Of a DNA stretch of 64,000 bases, positions 44,631 to 53,580 are shown one piece after another. A model generated the notes under the pieces. That model saw only the letters and a program-made list of their open reading frames with translations. It made no database searches and had not been told where the DNA came from. A program made the position numbers and the translations under genes. Source of the stretch: Gammaproteobacteria bacterium (GTDB taxonomy: Bacteria > Pseudomonadota > Gammaproteobacteria > Steroidobacterales > GCA-2729495); NCBI GenBank assembly GCA_015709695.1, contig CP054183.1, positions 1,972,992 through 2,036,991 of the forward strand. The letters are read 5' to 3'. The first letter of the stretch is position 1. Each line of letters starts with the position of its first letter.

Positions 44631-44700
44631 GCCGCCATTCTAGCCATCCCGCCGGCGGCCGCCCGCCGCAGGCCCCGCCGCGCGGGGCCCGCCGCCCGGT

Positions 44701-46209
44701 TCAGTCGCCGTCGGCGATGATGGTGTCCGCCGCGAGGCAGCCGTCCAGCCGCTCCACGCCGAACACCGAGACTTGCTGGCCGGGGACGAGGTCGCCGAGG
44801 CCAACGCGGCTGGAGCTGAAACCATCACCGCTGGTCACCTCGAAGATGGCCGCCTGCGCCGCGTCCACGCAGCGATCGGCGCTGCCGTCATTGACCCGCA
44901 GGCTGTGCTCCACGGTATCGATGTCGACCACCGGACCTTCGATCTGCGCGGCACCGGGCGCCGGGCCGGCGTCGAGGATGACCAGCGGCGAGCGCAGCAG
45001 GTCGCTGCTGCCGATCTGCAGCACGCCGTCGGCCAGCGCGGCCACGCCCGGCCGGATGTCGGCAGGCTGCAGCTCGTGGCCGGCGCGATTGAAGATGCGG
45101 GAGCTGTCGAACAGCTGCACCGGCAGCATGGTCCCCGTGCCGAAACCCTGGCCGGCCGCCACGTCCAGGCCGAACACCTGGCTGGAATCGACGCCCGAAT
45201 TGGCCACACCGGCGATGCGGCGATAGGTGCCAAGCGGGCCTTCCTCGATGACCACGGCGTCCAGGGCCAGGCGATGGTCGTAGCCGAAGTCATCGTCGTC
45301 GTGGTGGGGGATCGGCTGCGGATCGAGCGGTCGCAGGCGGCCGACGACGGTGGCCTCCTCGCCGACTGCCAGGCCGGCGAAGTCCTGCGGCAGGCCATCG
45401 GCGTCGAAGATGCCGGTGGCGGCATCGCTGCGCACGGTCACGCAGCGCGTGCCGGCCGGATCGTGGTTGCCCTCGTCGTCATCATGGTCATCGTCATCGG
45501 CGTCCTGGCCTGCATGCAGCGGCTGCACATCCGGGCCACCGGAGGCGAAGCGGCTCTGGCACAGGCGCAGCGCGCCGTCCACCGCATCGATGTCGGTGAT
45601 CTCGCCGTGGATGCGGGTGAGGCGGCCGCCGAGTTGCGCGGTACGGATGTTCACGAACACCACCGGTCGCAGGATGATCTTGCCGTTGCCTGTGGTGGTG
45701 AGCTTGAGCGCCTTGTCCATGTCGAAGTCGAGCTCGACGAAGATCACGTCACCGCCACTCAGGGTGAACGGGCCACGCGGGTTCAGGTCGATCTTGCCGT
45801 TGCCGACGAGCTGCGGCCGGGTGCTCTCGACGACATGGCCGCCGTCATCCAGGCGATTGAGGACCAGGTCCGCGAGCTGCAGGCGGATCTTGCTGTAGCT
45901 GCCGGCCGGCACCTGGTCCGATACCGCGAACAGCTCGGAGAAATCGCGGAGCCGCAGCAGGTCGACGGTCCGGCTGCCCGAGAACAGCGAGACCTTGCCG
46001 GAACCGCCGATGAGTTCCACCGAGGTGATGGTGGCAATGGCCTGATCCCAGCCGGCCGTGGGCGCATCGGTGATCAGCACGCTGACCGTGGCATGGCTGG
46101 CGGCGGGACCCGTGCCCGCATCGCCCTGCACACCGGCACTGCCGCCGCCACCGCCGCAGGCGGAGAGCGCCAGGGCCAGCAGCGAAATCGTCGCGAGGGA
46201 AGCACGCAT
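44701..46209 (-). CDS. DUF4382-domain lipoprotein with Asp/His-rich segment
   Basis: A 502-residue lipoprotein (lipobox LSAC, Cys18). Residues 40-185 form a DUF4382 domain (VSVLITDAPTAGWDQAIATITSVELIG; VVFVNIR), followed by repeated DUF5666-like beta segments (GGRLTRIHGEITDIDAVDGALRL; IEGPVVDIDTVEHSLRVND). Acidic-histidine clusters, DADDDDHDDDEGNHD near 245 and HHDDDD near 310, look able to bind divalent metals. Function unknown; such proteins are usually outer-membrane or surface lipoproteins. The start at 46209 is fixed by the lipobox. Divergent from the DUF885 gene across about 145 bp. Confidence 0.75.
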   Translation of the reverse strand: MRASLATISLLALALSACGGGGGSAGVQGDAGTGPAASHATVSVLITDAPTAGWDQAIATITSVELIGGSGKVSLFSGSRTVDLLRLRDFSELFAVSDQVPAGSYSKIRLQLADLVLNRLDDGGHVVESTRPQLVGNGKIDLNPRGPFTLSGGDVIFVELDFDMDKALKLTTTGNGKIILRPVVFVNIRTAQLGGRLTRIHGEITDIDAVDGALRLCQSRFASGGPDVQPLHAGQDADDDDHDDDEGNHDPAGTRCVTVRSDAATGIFDADGLPQDFAGLAVGEEATVVGRLRPLDPQPIPHHDDDDFGYDHRLALDAVVIEEGPLGTYRRIAGVANSGVDSSQVFGLDVAAGQGFGTGTMLPVQLFDSSRIFNRAGHELQPADIRPGVAALADGVLQIGSSDLLRSPLVILDAGPAPGAAQIEGPVVDIDTVEHSLRVNDGSADRCVDAAQAAIFEVTSGDGFSSSRVGLGDLVPGQQVSVFGVERLDGCLAADTIIADGD

Positions 46210-46354
46210 GAGGGTCACCCGATGGCGAATCGTTATGATTGATGTGATCACGCTAGCCCACTGCCGGGTGCCGGGCAATGCCTCCTGCACTGGTTATGTC
46301 AAACTTCGCCCCGCAGCGCGTTCGAGGCCTGGCCGCGACCGGAGACCCGTGCAC

Positions 46355-48205
46355 ATGAAACCAAGGATGCTGGCGCTCGGCGCCCTGATGCTGCTCGCTG
46401 CCTGTGGCGCGCCGCCGCCACCGCCCGCGGTGGCCCCGGCGCCGGCCCCACCGCAGGCACCGGCCGGCCAGCGGCTGCGCGATCACGTCGAGGGCTGGTT
46501 CGAGGATTACCTGAAGCTCAATCCGGTGGCAGCCACCTTCATCGGCGACCACCGCTACGACGCCCTGCTGGCGATCCCCGATGCGGCCCACGAGGCGGCG
46601 TCGAAGGCCCTGCAGCAGCGCGGACTCGACGGCCTCGCCGGCATCGACCCGGCCGCGCTGGAGCCTTCCGACCGCATCACCTGGGAGATCTTCGACTACG
46701 CGCGGCGCACCGCCCTCGAGAACCACCGGTACCCGGGCCTGCTGCTGCCGATCGACCAGTTCAACAATCCGGCGGCCTTCTTCGCCCAGCTGGGCTCGGG
46801 CGACGGCGTGCAGCCCTTCGCCACCGTGCAGGACTACGAGCGCTTCGCCACCCGCATGAGCCACTTCTCGGCCTGGGTGAACCAGGCGATCACCAACATG
46901 CGCGCCGGCATGGCCCGCGGCATCGTGCCCCCGCGGGTGGTGGTGGAGCGCAGCATCCCGCAGGTCGCCGCCATTGCCGCCGCCACTGCCGAGCAGAGCG
47001 TGTTCTGGCAACCCATCGCCAATCTGCCGAAGACCTTCTCCGCGGCCGATCGCGCCCGCCTCACGCGCGCCTACCGCGATGTCATCGGCGGCGCGGTGCT
47101 GCCCGCCTACCAGCGCCTCCTCGCCTTCCTCCGCGACCAGTACCTGTGGAAGGCCCGCGCCAGCATCGGCCTGGAGGCGCTGCCCGACGGCCGGCAGTGG
47201 TATGCCTTCCTCGCCCGCGCCTACACCACGACGGACACGCCGGTGGAGGAGATCCACGCCATCGGCCTGCGCGAGGTGGAGGCCATCGAGGCGCAGATCG
47301 CCGCGCAGATGGGGCGCGCCGGCTTCCGCGGCAGCGTCGCGGCGCTGGCCGCCTCGATGCGCCAGGACCCGCAGCAGCGCTTCGGCAGCGAGGCCGCGCT
47401 GCTCGATGCCTACCGCCACGAGGAGCAGCGTGTGCTGGCCGCGGTGCCGCGGCTGTTCAGCCTGGTGCCGAAGGCGCGGCTGGAGATCCGGCCGATGGAA
47501 GCCTTCCGCGCCCGCTCCGCGGCCGCGGCCGAGTACTACGCGCCGGCGGCCGATGGTTCGCGCCCGGGCATCTTCTACGTCAACACCTCCGACCTGGCGG
47601 CCTGCCCCCGCTACGACGTCGAGACCACCTTCCTGCACGAGGCCATCCCCGGCCACCACTTCCAGCTGGCACTCACCGTGGAGAACACGCGCCTGCCGCG
47701 CTTCCAGCGCTTCGGCAGCGACGACAGCTTCGGCAACGAACCCGACATCACCACCGCCTACGTCGAGGGCTGGGCGCTGTACGCCGAGGGCCTCGGTGAC
47801 GAGCTCGGCCTGTATACCGACCCCTGGATGAAGCTCGGCAACCTCTTCAACGCCTCCTGGCGCGCGGCGCGGCTGGTGGTGGACACCGGCATCCACGCCA
47901 GGGGCTGGAGCCGCGAGCAGGCCATCGACTACCTGCTGGCCCACAGCGCCATGGCCCGCAGCGACGCCACCGCCGAGGTGGAACGCTACATCGCCTGGCC
48001 CGGCCAGGCGCTGGCCTACGAGATGGGCGCGCTCGGCATCCGCCGGCTGCGCAGCGAGGCCGAGCAGGCGCTGGGCGCGCGCTTCGACCCGCGCGCCTTC
48101 CACGCCGCGGTGCTGGAGGACGGGCCCATGCCGCTCGCCGTGCTGGAGGGCAAGATCCGCCGCTGGATCGAGTCGGTGCGCCAGGGCGCGGCGGCGGAAA
48201 CCTGA
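46355..48205 (+). CDS. DUF885-family zinc-dependent lipoprotein peptidase
   Basis: A 616-residue protein with lipobox LAAC (Cys17), a Pro/Ala linker and a long, mostly helical DUF885 domain. The HEAIPGHH segment (His428-Glu429, His434, His435) is the family's zinc signature, and TAYVEGWALYAEGLGDEL supplies the downstream Glu. Family members are thought to be carboxypeptidase-like metallopeptidases. Likely periplasmic and lipid-anchored. Confidence 0.88.
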   Translation: MKPRMLALGALMLLAACGAPPPPPAVAPAPAPPQAPAGQRLRDHVEGWFEDYLKLNPVAATFIGDHRYDALLAIPDAAHEAASKALQQRGLDGLAGIDPAALEPSDRITWEIFDYARRTALENHRYPGLLLPIDQFNNPAAFFAQLGSGDGVQPFATVQDYERFATRMSHFSAWVNQAITNMRAGMARGIVPPRVVVERSIPQVAAIAAATAEQSVFWQPIANLPKTFSAADRARLTRAYRDVIGGAVLPAYQRLLAFLRDQYLWKARASIGLEALPDGRQWYAFLARAYTTTDTPVEEIHAIGLREVEAIEAQIAAQMGRAGFRGSVAALAASMRQDPQQRFGSEAALLDAYRHEEQRVLAAVPRLFSLVPKARLEIRPMEAFRARSAAAAEYYAPAADGSRPGIFYVNTSDLAACPRYDVETTFLHEAIPGHHFQLALTVENTRLPRFQRFGSDDSFGNEPDITTAYVEGWALYAEGLGDELGLYTDPWMKLGNLFNASWRAARLVVDTGIHARGWSREQAIDYLLAHSAMARSDATAEVERYIAWPGQALAYEMGALGIRRLRSEAEQALGARFDPRAFHAAVLEDGPMPLAVLEGKIRRWIESVRQGAAAET

Positions 48206-48278
48206 ACGCCGTCGTTGCGGCGCGCCGCGGCCTCGGTTACAAGGCGCTTGGCATCATCCACACGGGGCGCCCCTGCCC

Positions 48279-49091
48279 ATGCAGCTCGACTGGTTCACCG
48301 CCCTGGTCCTCGGCATCGTCGAGGGCCTCACCGAGTTCCTGCCTGTCTCCAGCACGGGCCACCTGATCCTCACCGGCTCGCTGCTCGGCTACCAGGGCGA
48401 GCAGTCGGTGGCGGTGGAGATCGTCATCCAGGGCGCGGCGATCCTCGCGGTGTGCTGGGAGTACCGGCGGATGCTGACGCACACGGCGCTGACGTTCGTG
48501 CACGAGGCGAAGTCACGCGCCTTCCTGCTGAACCTGGTGCTCGGCTTCCTGCCGATGGCGGTGCTGGGGCTCGCCTTCCAGGACGTCATCAAGGGCTACC
48601 TGTTCCATCCGGTGCCGGTGGCGACGGCGCTGGTGGTCGGCGGCATCGCCATCCTGCTGGTGGACCGGCGCGAGGACGAGGCGCGGCTGCAGCTCGCCGA
48701 CGAGGTGAGCCCCTCCGTGGCCCTGCGCCTCGGCCTGTGGCAATCGCTGGCGCTGATTCCCGGCACCTCGCGCTCGGCCGCCACCATCATCGGCGGCGTG
48801 AGCATGGGCATGTCGCGCCGGCTGGCCACCGAGTACTCGTTCTTCCTCGCCATCCCGACGCTGCTCGCCGCCACCGGCTACGAACTGCTGAAGAGCTGGC
48901 AGCTGCTGGCCGGCGCGAGCCTCGGCCCGCTGCTGCTCTCGGCGGTGTGCTCCTTCATCACCGCCCTGCTCGCGGTGCGTGGCTTCATCCGCTACGTCGG
49001 CAGCCACAGCTTCGCCGCCTTCGCCTGGTACCGCATCGTCTTCGGCGGCCTCGTGCTCGCCACCTCGGCACTCGGCCTGGTGCACTGGTAG
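48279..49091 (+). CDS. uppP: undecaprenyl-diphosphatase
   Basis: A 270-residue, eight-helix membrane protein that dephosphorylates undecaprenyl pyrophosphate for cell-wall synthesis. The two signature regions are present: GIVEGLTEFLPVSSTGHLIL near the N-terminus and IPGTSRSAATIIGG near residue 165. Length is typical. It is followed by a tandem-repeat region rather than by a linked gene. Confidence 0.97.
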   Translation: MQLDWFTALVLGIVEGLTEFLPVSSTGHLILTGSLLGYQGEQSVAVEIVIQGAAILAVCWEYRRMLTHTALTFVHEAKSRAFLLNLVLGFLPMAVLGLAFQDVIKGYLFHPVPVATALVVGGIAILLVDRREDEARLQLADEVSPSVALRLGLWQSLALIPGTSRSAATIIGGVSMGMSRRLATEYSFFLAIPTLLAATGYELLKSWQLLAGASLGPLLLSAVCSFITALLAVRGFIRYVGSHSFAAFAWYRIVFGGLVLATSALGLVHW

Positions 49092-49104
49092 CCCGCATCA
49101 CGGT

Positions 49105-49292
49105 GCATCACGGTGCCAGGTCGGGCTTTTCGGGCTTATTTTGCTGCGCATCACGGTGCCAGGTCGGGCTTTTCGGGCTTATTTTGCTGAGGGCATCACG
49201 GTGCCAGGTCGGGCTTTTCGGGCTTATTGTCCGAAGACCTGTGCTGTGTGCGTCATCAACAAAATAAGCCCGAAAAGCCCGACCTGGCACCG
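49105..49292. repeat. three direct copies and one inverted copy of a roughly 40-bp repeat
   Basis: Copies begin GCATCACGGTGCCAGG at 49105, 49148 and 49193 (periods 43 and 45 bp) and run through GGGCTTTTCGGGCTTATT; copies 1 and 2 match over 42 bp and copy 3 over about 36 bp. A fourth, inverted copy lies at 49260-49292. A lone GCATCACGGT precedes copy 1 at 49095-49104. Copy 3 and the inverted copy can pair into a long stem around about 30 bp. The block lies between the convergent uppP and TPR-lipoprotein genes, with no convincing coding sequence. It could terminate both transcripts and also looks like a dispersed repeat. Confidence 0.85.
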
Positions 49293-49301
49293 TTATCGCC
49301 G

Positions 49302-49802
49302 CTATTTGCTGCGGCGTGCTTCGGCGATGAGGTCCTCGCAGCGCGCGCGGCGCTGGGCGTCGCTGCCGGCGAGGGCGAGGGCGCGACGTGCCATGCTCTC
49401 GGCCTGTGCGCGGTCGCCCTGCCGGAGCTTGACCCGGCCGAGCTCGTACCAGATGTCGGCATCGTTCGGGTTGATGCGCAGCGCGCGCTCCAGCGAGGAC
49501 GTGGCCAGCGGGTAATTGCCGGCAGCGGCGTACTGGCGGCCCTGCTGCAGCAGCGAGGCGGTGGCACCGCTGCTCGCCGGGGGCGGTGGCGGCGGGATCG
49601 GTGGCGGCGGCGCGGGCGGTGGCGGCTCGGGTACCGGCACCGGCTCCGGCACGGGCGCCGGCGGGACGGGCGTCGACTCGACCCGCGGCACCGGTTGCGC
49701 CGGCGGCGGCTCGTAGACGGGCACCGCACAGGCAGCCGGCAGCAGCAGCAACGCGGCGAGGAGCCGCAGCGGACGCCGGGCGCGGAACGACGAGCGATTC
49801 AT
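49302..49802 (-). CDS. TPR lipoprotein downstream of mrcB
   Basis: A 166-residue lipoprotein: signal and lipobox LPAAC (about Cys25), a Pro-rich stalk (VPEPVPVPEPPPPAPPPPIPPPPPP) and a C-terminal TPR pair (ASLLQQGRQYAAAGNYPLATSSLERALRINPNDADIWYELGRVKLRQGD). The start ATG at 49802 overlaps the last base of the mrcB stop (TGATG), so the two are translationally coupled. This suggests a role as a partner of PBP1b in peptidoglycan synthesis, comparable in position to lipoprotein activators, though not homologous to LpoB by eye. Confidence 0.75.
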   Translation of the reverse strand: MNRSSFRARRPLRLLAALLLLPAACAVPVYEPPPAQPVPRVESTPVPPAPVPEPVPVPEPPPPAPPPPIPPPPPPASSGATASLLQQGRQYAAAGNYPLATSSLERALRINPNDADIWYELGRVKLRQGDRAQAESMARRALALAGSDAQRRARCEDLIAEARRSK

Positions 49803-52153
49803 CACTGGATCAGGCCACGCAACCATTCGATCGATTTCTCCGCAATGCCGGCCGGACCGCTGCCGCAGCCCGGCAGCGGCGGCACCTCGGTGCCCGCGGG
49901 CACCGGCACCCACAGCGGATCACCGCAGCTGCCGCTGGCAGCCAGTCCCGTCGGGTAATCGATGCTCAGCATCGCCAGGCCATCGGGCAGCGGTGCCGTG
50001 AAGCTCACCAGCGGCGCCTTCGCGAAGATCGCGCTCCACACCGACATGGCGCCGCTGGCACCGGTGAGCCCGGTGGGCTGGTTGTCATCGTAGCCGATCC
50101 AGACTACGCCCAGCAGGTCCTGGGTGAAGCCGGCGAACCAGCTGTCGCGCAGGTCGTTGGAAGTGCCGGTCTTGCCCGCGGCGACGATGCCCGGCGGCAG
50201 GCGGCTGCCCGCCGCGCGCCCGGTGCCACGGCGCAGGACCTCGACCAGCGCATGGTCGAGCTGGTAGACCACGGCCGGGTCCACCGCCTGCTCCGTGCTG
50301 AGCGGGAACTGCGACAGCGGCGCGCCATCGGGGCCCTGCACGGCGCGCACCGCACGCAACGGCGAGCGGAAGCCGCCGCTGGCGAGCGTGCTGTAGAGCT
50401 GTGCGACGTCGAGCGGCGCCAGGTCCAGCGCGCCGAGCAGCAGCGAAGGATTGGGATCCACATCGACGCCGACGCCGAGCCTGCCGAGCATCTTCACCAC
50501 CTTCGGCACGCCCACTTCCATGCCCAGGCGCACGGTGGCCATGTTCATCGACTCGGCGAGCGCGCGCAGCAGCGGCACCTCCCCATGGGCCTGCCGGTCG
50601 AAGTTCTGCGGCAGCCAGGTCTTGCCGCGCGCGAGCTTCACCTCGATGGGCGCATCGTCGATGCGCGTGGCGAGTGTCCGCCCGGCCTCCAGCGCCGTGA
50701 GGTAGACCACCGGCTTGATCAGCGAGCCGATGGGCCGGCGTGCCTCGAGCGCGCGGTTGTAGCCCTCGAAGCCGGAGCGGCGGCCGCCCACCACGGCCAG
50801 CACCTCGGCGGTCTGCGGGTTGACCAGCACCACGGCGCCTTCCAGTGCCGGCTTCTTCGGCCGCTGCAGGCGCCGCACGCCGTCGGCGAGGGCGTCTTCC
50901 GCCGTGGACTGCAGCATCGGGTCGAGGCTGGTGAACACGCGCAGGCCCTCGGTGGTGAGGTCCTGCTCGCGGTAGTGCTCGGTGAGCTCCTGGTGCACCA
51001 GCGCCATGAAGGCGGGGAAATAGGTGGCGCCGACATTGCGGTCGAGCACCACGCCGAGCTTGCGCGCCCCGGCCGTGCTGGCCTCGGCGGCGGTGATGGC
51101 GCCATCCTCCGCCAGCAGCTTCAGCACCAGGTTGCGCCGTGCCAGCACCCGCTCCGGGTGACGCCGCGGATCGTAGTAGGACGGCCCGCGCACGATGGCG
51201 ACCAGCGTGGCGATCTCGTGCAGCTGCAGCTCGGCCAGCGGCTTGCCGAAGTAGAACTGGCTCGCCAGGCCGAAGCCGTGCACCGCGCGGCTGCCGTCCT
51301 GGCCGAGGTAGATCTCGTTCAGGTAGGCATTGAGGATGTCGGCCTTGCTGTAGTGCGCCTCCAGCAGCAGCGCCATCAGTGCCTCGCGGCCCTTGCGCGC
51401 CAGCGTGCGCTCGTTGCTGAGGAAGTAGCTGCGCACCAGCTGCTGGGTCAGCGTGCTCGCGCCCTGGCGCACCTTGCCCGAGGCCACGTTCACCGCCAGC
51501 GCGCGCAGGATCGCCAGCAGGTCGACGCCGGGATGCTGGTCGAAGCGGCGGTCCTCCACCACCCGCAGGGCGGTGGGGATCAGCGGCGGCACATCGCCGG
51601 GCTCGACGATGATGCGGTCCTCGCCATCGGCCGGGAACACGCTGCCGATCAGCAGCGGGTCCAGCCGCAGCAGCGGCAGCGGGCCGCCCGCCGGGCCGCG
51701 CAGCGAGCCGACCGTGCCGCCGGCGATGGCCACGCTGGCCGCCTGCGCGGGCTGGGCGCCATCCCAGAAACGGAACGGCCGCGTCATCAGCTCGATGCGT
51801 CCGCCGCTGCGATGGAAGCTGCCCGGCTGGTCCGCCACGGCCACGCTGCGATAGCCGAGGCGGCGCAGCTCGGCCGCGAGGCCGTCGGCCGTCAGCGGAC
51901 GGCCCTCGTAGAGTTCCAGCGGGCGGGCGTAGACATGGGCCGGCAGGTTCCAGCGCCGGCCGTCGAAGCGGCTGGTGACCAGATGATCGAGGTAGAAGAG
52001 ATAGCCGATGAAGCCCGCGAGCAGCAGCACCAGCGGTACCCACACCAGCGGCAGGCGCAGCAACCACCAGGCGCCGCGGCCGATGCCGCGGATGCCCGCC
52101 CGGACGCGCGCACCCAGGCCGCGTCGCCCCGGAGTCCTAGCCTTCCTGGCCAC
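49802..52153 (-). CDS. mrcB: penicillin-binding protein 1B
   Basis: A 783-residue bifunctional peptidoglycan synthase. An N-terminal basic cytoplasmic tail and membrane helix (about 35-55, WVPLVLLLAGFIGYLFYL) are followed by a UB2H-like region (NLPAHVYARPLELYEG, about 70-150), the GT51 glycosyltransferase (EDRRFDQHPGVDLLAILRA; GASTLTQQLVRSYFLS; EIYLGQDG) and a transpeptidase with SLIK (active Ser), SMN and KTGTSND motifs. The downstream TPR-lipoprotein gene is coupled to it. Confidence 0.95.
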   Translation of the reverse strand: MARKARTPGRRGLGARVRAGIRGIGRGAWWLLRLPLVWVPLVLLLAGFIGYLFYLDHLVTSRFDGRRWNLPAHVYARPLELYEGRPLTADGLAAELRRLGYRSVAVADQPGSFHRSGGRIELMTRPFRFWDGAQPAQAASVAIAGGTVGSLRGPAGGPLPLLRLDPLLIGSVFPADGEDRIIVEPGDVPPLIPTALRVVEDRRFDQHPGVDLLAILRALAVNVASGKVRQGASTLTQQLVRSYFLSNERTLARKGREALMALLLEAHYSKADILNAYLNEIYLGQDGSRAVHGFGLASQFYFGKPLAELQLHEIATLVAIVRGPSYYDPRRHPERVLARRNLVLKLLAEDGAITAAEASTAGARKLGVVLDRNVGATYFPAFMALVHQELTEHYREQDLTTEGLRVFTSLDPMLQSTAEDALADGVRRLQRPKKPALEGAVVLVNPQTAEVLAVVGGRRSGFEGYNRALEARRPIGSLIKPVVYLTALEAGRTLATRIDDAPIEVKLARGKTWLPQNFDRQAHGEVPLLRALAESMNMATVRLGMEVGVPKVVKMLGRLGVGVDVDPNPSLLLGALDLAPLDVAQLYSTLASGGFRSPLRAVRAVQGPDGAPLSQFPLSTEQAVDPAVVYQLDHALVEVLRRGTGRAAGSRLPPGIVAAGKTGTSNDLRDSWFAGFTQDLLGVVWIGYDDNQPTGLTGASGAMSVWSAIFAKAPLVSFTAPLPDGLAMLSIDYPTGLAASGSCGDPLWVPVPAGTEVPPLPGCGSGPAGIAEKSIEWLRGLIQ

Positions 52154-52397
52154 GGCTCAGGACACGACTCGGGACGCGGCGGCCCGCGCAGGGCAGGAGC
52201 GGCTTGCAGGGACGGGTGCTGCGTGTCATGCGGATGCGGGCCCGGGCACCTGCGGCGCCGGCGGCCTGGACGGTTGCGGTCGCACATCATAACCGCTGCG
52301 GCGGGTCACGCTTGCGGCAGCGCAATGGGGAACCCTGTCGTATTCCGCCGGACGCGGGCCGGGGTAGGATGAGGCCAGCCACGGGGATCTGTTCGTC

Positions 52398-53573
52398 ATG
52401 GACGGTGCGCGTCACGACTTCCATCGCCTGTGCTGCGCCTCGGCTGCCGGCCTGGCGCTGTGCTTCGCTGCCGCCGACATGGCGGCGGCGCAGGCCGAGG
52501 TGCCCGTCACGCCCGAGCCGGCGGCGGCCGGGCCCGAACCCGCCACGGCGGGCCCGGTGCCCGATACCACGGCGGACCCGGTGCCCGATACCACGGCGGG
52601 CCCGGTGCCCGACGCCGCGACGACGGACCCCGGCAAGCCCGCCGAGTACCAGTGCGACCAGCCGGGCTCCGACGGCCAGGAGATGCTGGACCTGGTACAG
52701 CGCGGGGTCTACCTGAGCGTCTGCGGCACCGCGCGCTGGTTCGACGGCCTGTTCGGCACCCGTCGCTACGACCAGGATTCCGATGCCACCTTCGGCCGCC
52801 TCGGCGTCACCGAGTTCTGGGATGACCGCGACGACTTCCGCACCCGCGTGCGGCTGCGCGCGCGCATCGCCCTGCCCACGGCGCAGAAGCGGCTGAAGCT
52901 GCTGTTCGGCCGCGTCGACGACCAGGAGATCGAGCAGGACTCGCAGTCCGAGGCCGGCACCAACCTGCCGAGCAGCTTCGGCAAGGTGGCGGATGAATCC
53001 TGGCTGCTGGGCCTGGGCTACTCGAAGCAGGGCAAGCTGCACAACGGTTTCGACTTCAGCACCGGCGTGCGCCTGAGGACGCCGGTGGACCCGTACAGCA
53101 AGGCAACCTACCGGCACAACTTCGTCTTCAGCGACGACGTCACGCTGCGCGCCCGGCAGACGCTGTTCTGGCGCGACAGCCGCGGCTGGGGCGAGACCAC
53201 CGAGGTCAGCGTCGACAAGCTGCTCACCGAGCGGCTGCTGCTGCGCTGGGACAACGGCGCCACGCTGGCCGAGGACGTGCGCCGCCTGGAGTGGTACAGC
53301 TCGCTCGTCACCTTCCAGAGCCTCGGCAACCGCCGCGCGCTCGCCTACACCGGCTTCGTGCGCGGCGTCATGAACACCGACATCCCGGTGCGCGACTACG
53401 GCGTGGAAGTGCGCTACCGGGTGCGGGTGTTGCGCAAGTGGCTGTTCCTCGAAGCGCGCAGCAGCCTCACCTGGCCACGCGAAACGCTGGCCGAGGAACG
53501 CGAGATCAACCCCGGGGTGGGCCTGGGCTTCGAGATGTACTTCGGTCCGGTGCCCGAGAGCGACCTGCGCTGA
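52398..53573 (+). CDS. hypothetical outer-membrane protein
   Basis: A 391-residue protein with an N-terminal signal (LALCFAAADMAAAQA), a Pro/Ala/Thr-rich stalk, and a C-terminal region (about 95-391) of alternating amphipathic strands (FRTRVRLRARIALP, WLLGLGYSKQG, LRARQTLFWRDSRGWGETTEVSVDK, LFLEARSSLTWPRETL) ending GFEMYFGPVPESDLR, which suggests a beta-barrel. I do not recognise the family. The stalk contains three tandem 24-bp DNA repeats. Upstream DNA (52154-52397, 244 bp) back to mrcB, which is divergent, has nothing I can identify. Confidence 0.65.
   Translation: MDGARHDFHRLCCASAAGLALCFAAADMAAAQAEVPVTPEPAAAGPEPATAGPVPDTTADPVPDTTAGPVPDAATTDPGKPAEYQCDQPGSDGQEMLDLVQRGVYLSVCGTARWFDGLFGTRRYDQDSDATFGRLGVTEFWDDRDDFRTRVRLRARIALPTAQKRLKLLFGRVDDQEIEQDSQSEAGTNLPSSFGKVADESWLLGLGYSKQGKLHNGFDFSTGVRLRTPVDPYSKATYRHNFVFSDDVTLRARQTLFWRDSRGWGETTEVSVDKLLTERLLLRWDNGATLAEDVRRLEWYSSLVTFQSLGNRRALAYTGFVRGVMNTDIPVRDYGVEVRYRVRVLRKWLFLEARSSLTWPRETLAEEREINPGVGLGFEMYFGPVPESDLR
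52547..52618 (+). repeat. 24-bp tandem repeat, three copies, in the stalk of the outer-membrane protein
   Basis: Three copies of a 24-bp unit of the type GGCGGGCCCGGTGCCC... encode repeats of GPVPDTTA/DPVPDTTA/GPVPDAAT in frame. The first two differ by one base over 24, the third diverges at its end. Being a multiple of three, copy number can change without a frameshift, so stalk length may vary between strains. Confidence 0.85.
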
Positions 53574-53580
53574 CGGCCGC

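Noticed and set aside
46244-46251. GTGATCAC palindrome between the DUF4382 and DUF885 genes
   Set aside because: Only 8 bp; such palindromes occur by chance and no second site or regulator is adjacent.
46253-48103. 616-aa minus-strand open frame opposite the DUF885 gene
   Set aside because: Gly/Arg/His-rich shadow; the plus-strand frame has a lipobox and zinc motif.
49105-49292. CRISPR-like array
   Set aside because: Only three direct copies with 1-9 bp between units and an inverted copy; no unique spacers of constant length and no cas gene.
49586-52372. 928-aa plus-strand open frame opposite mrcB
   Set aside because: Arg/His/Gln-rich shadow of the PBP1b gene with no domain.
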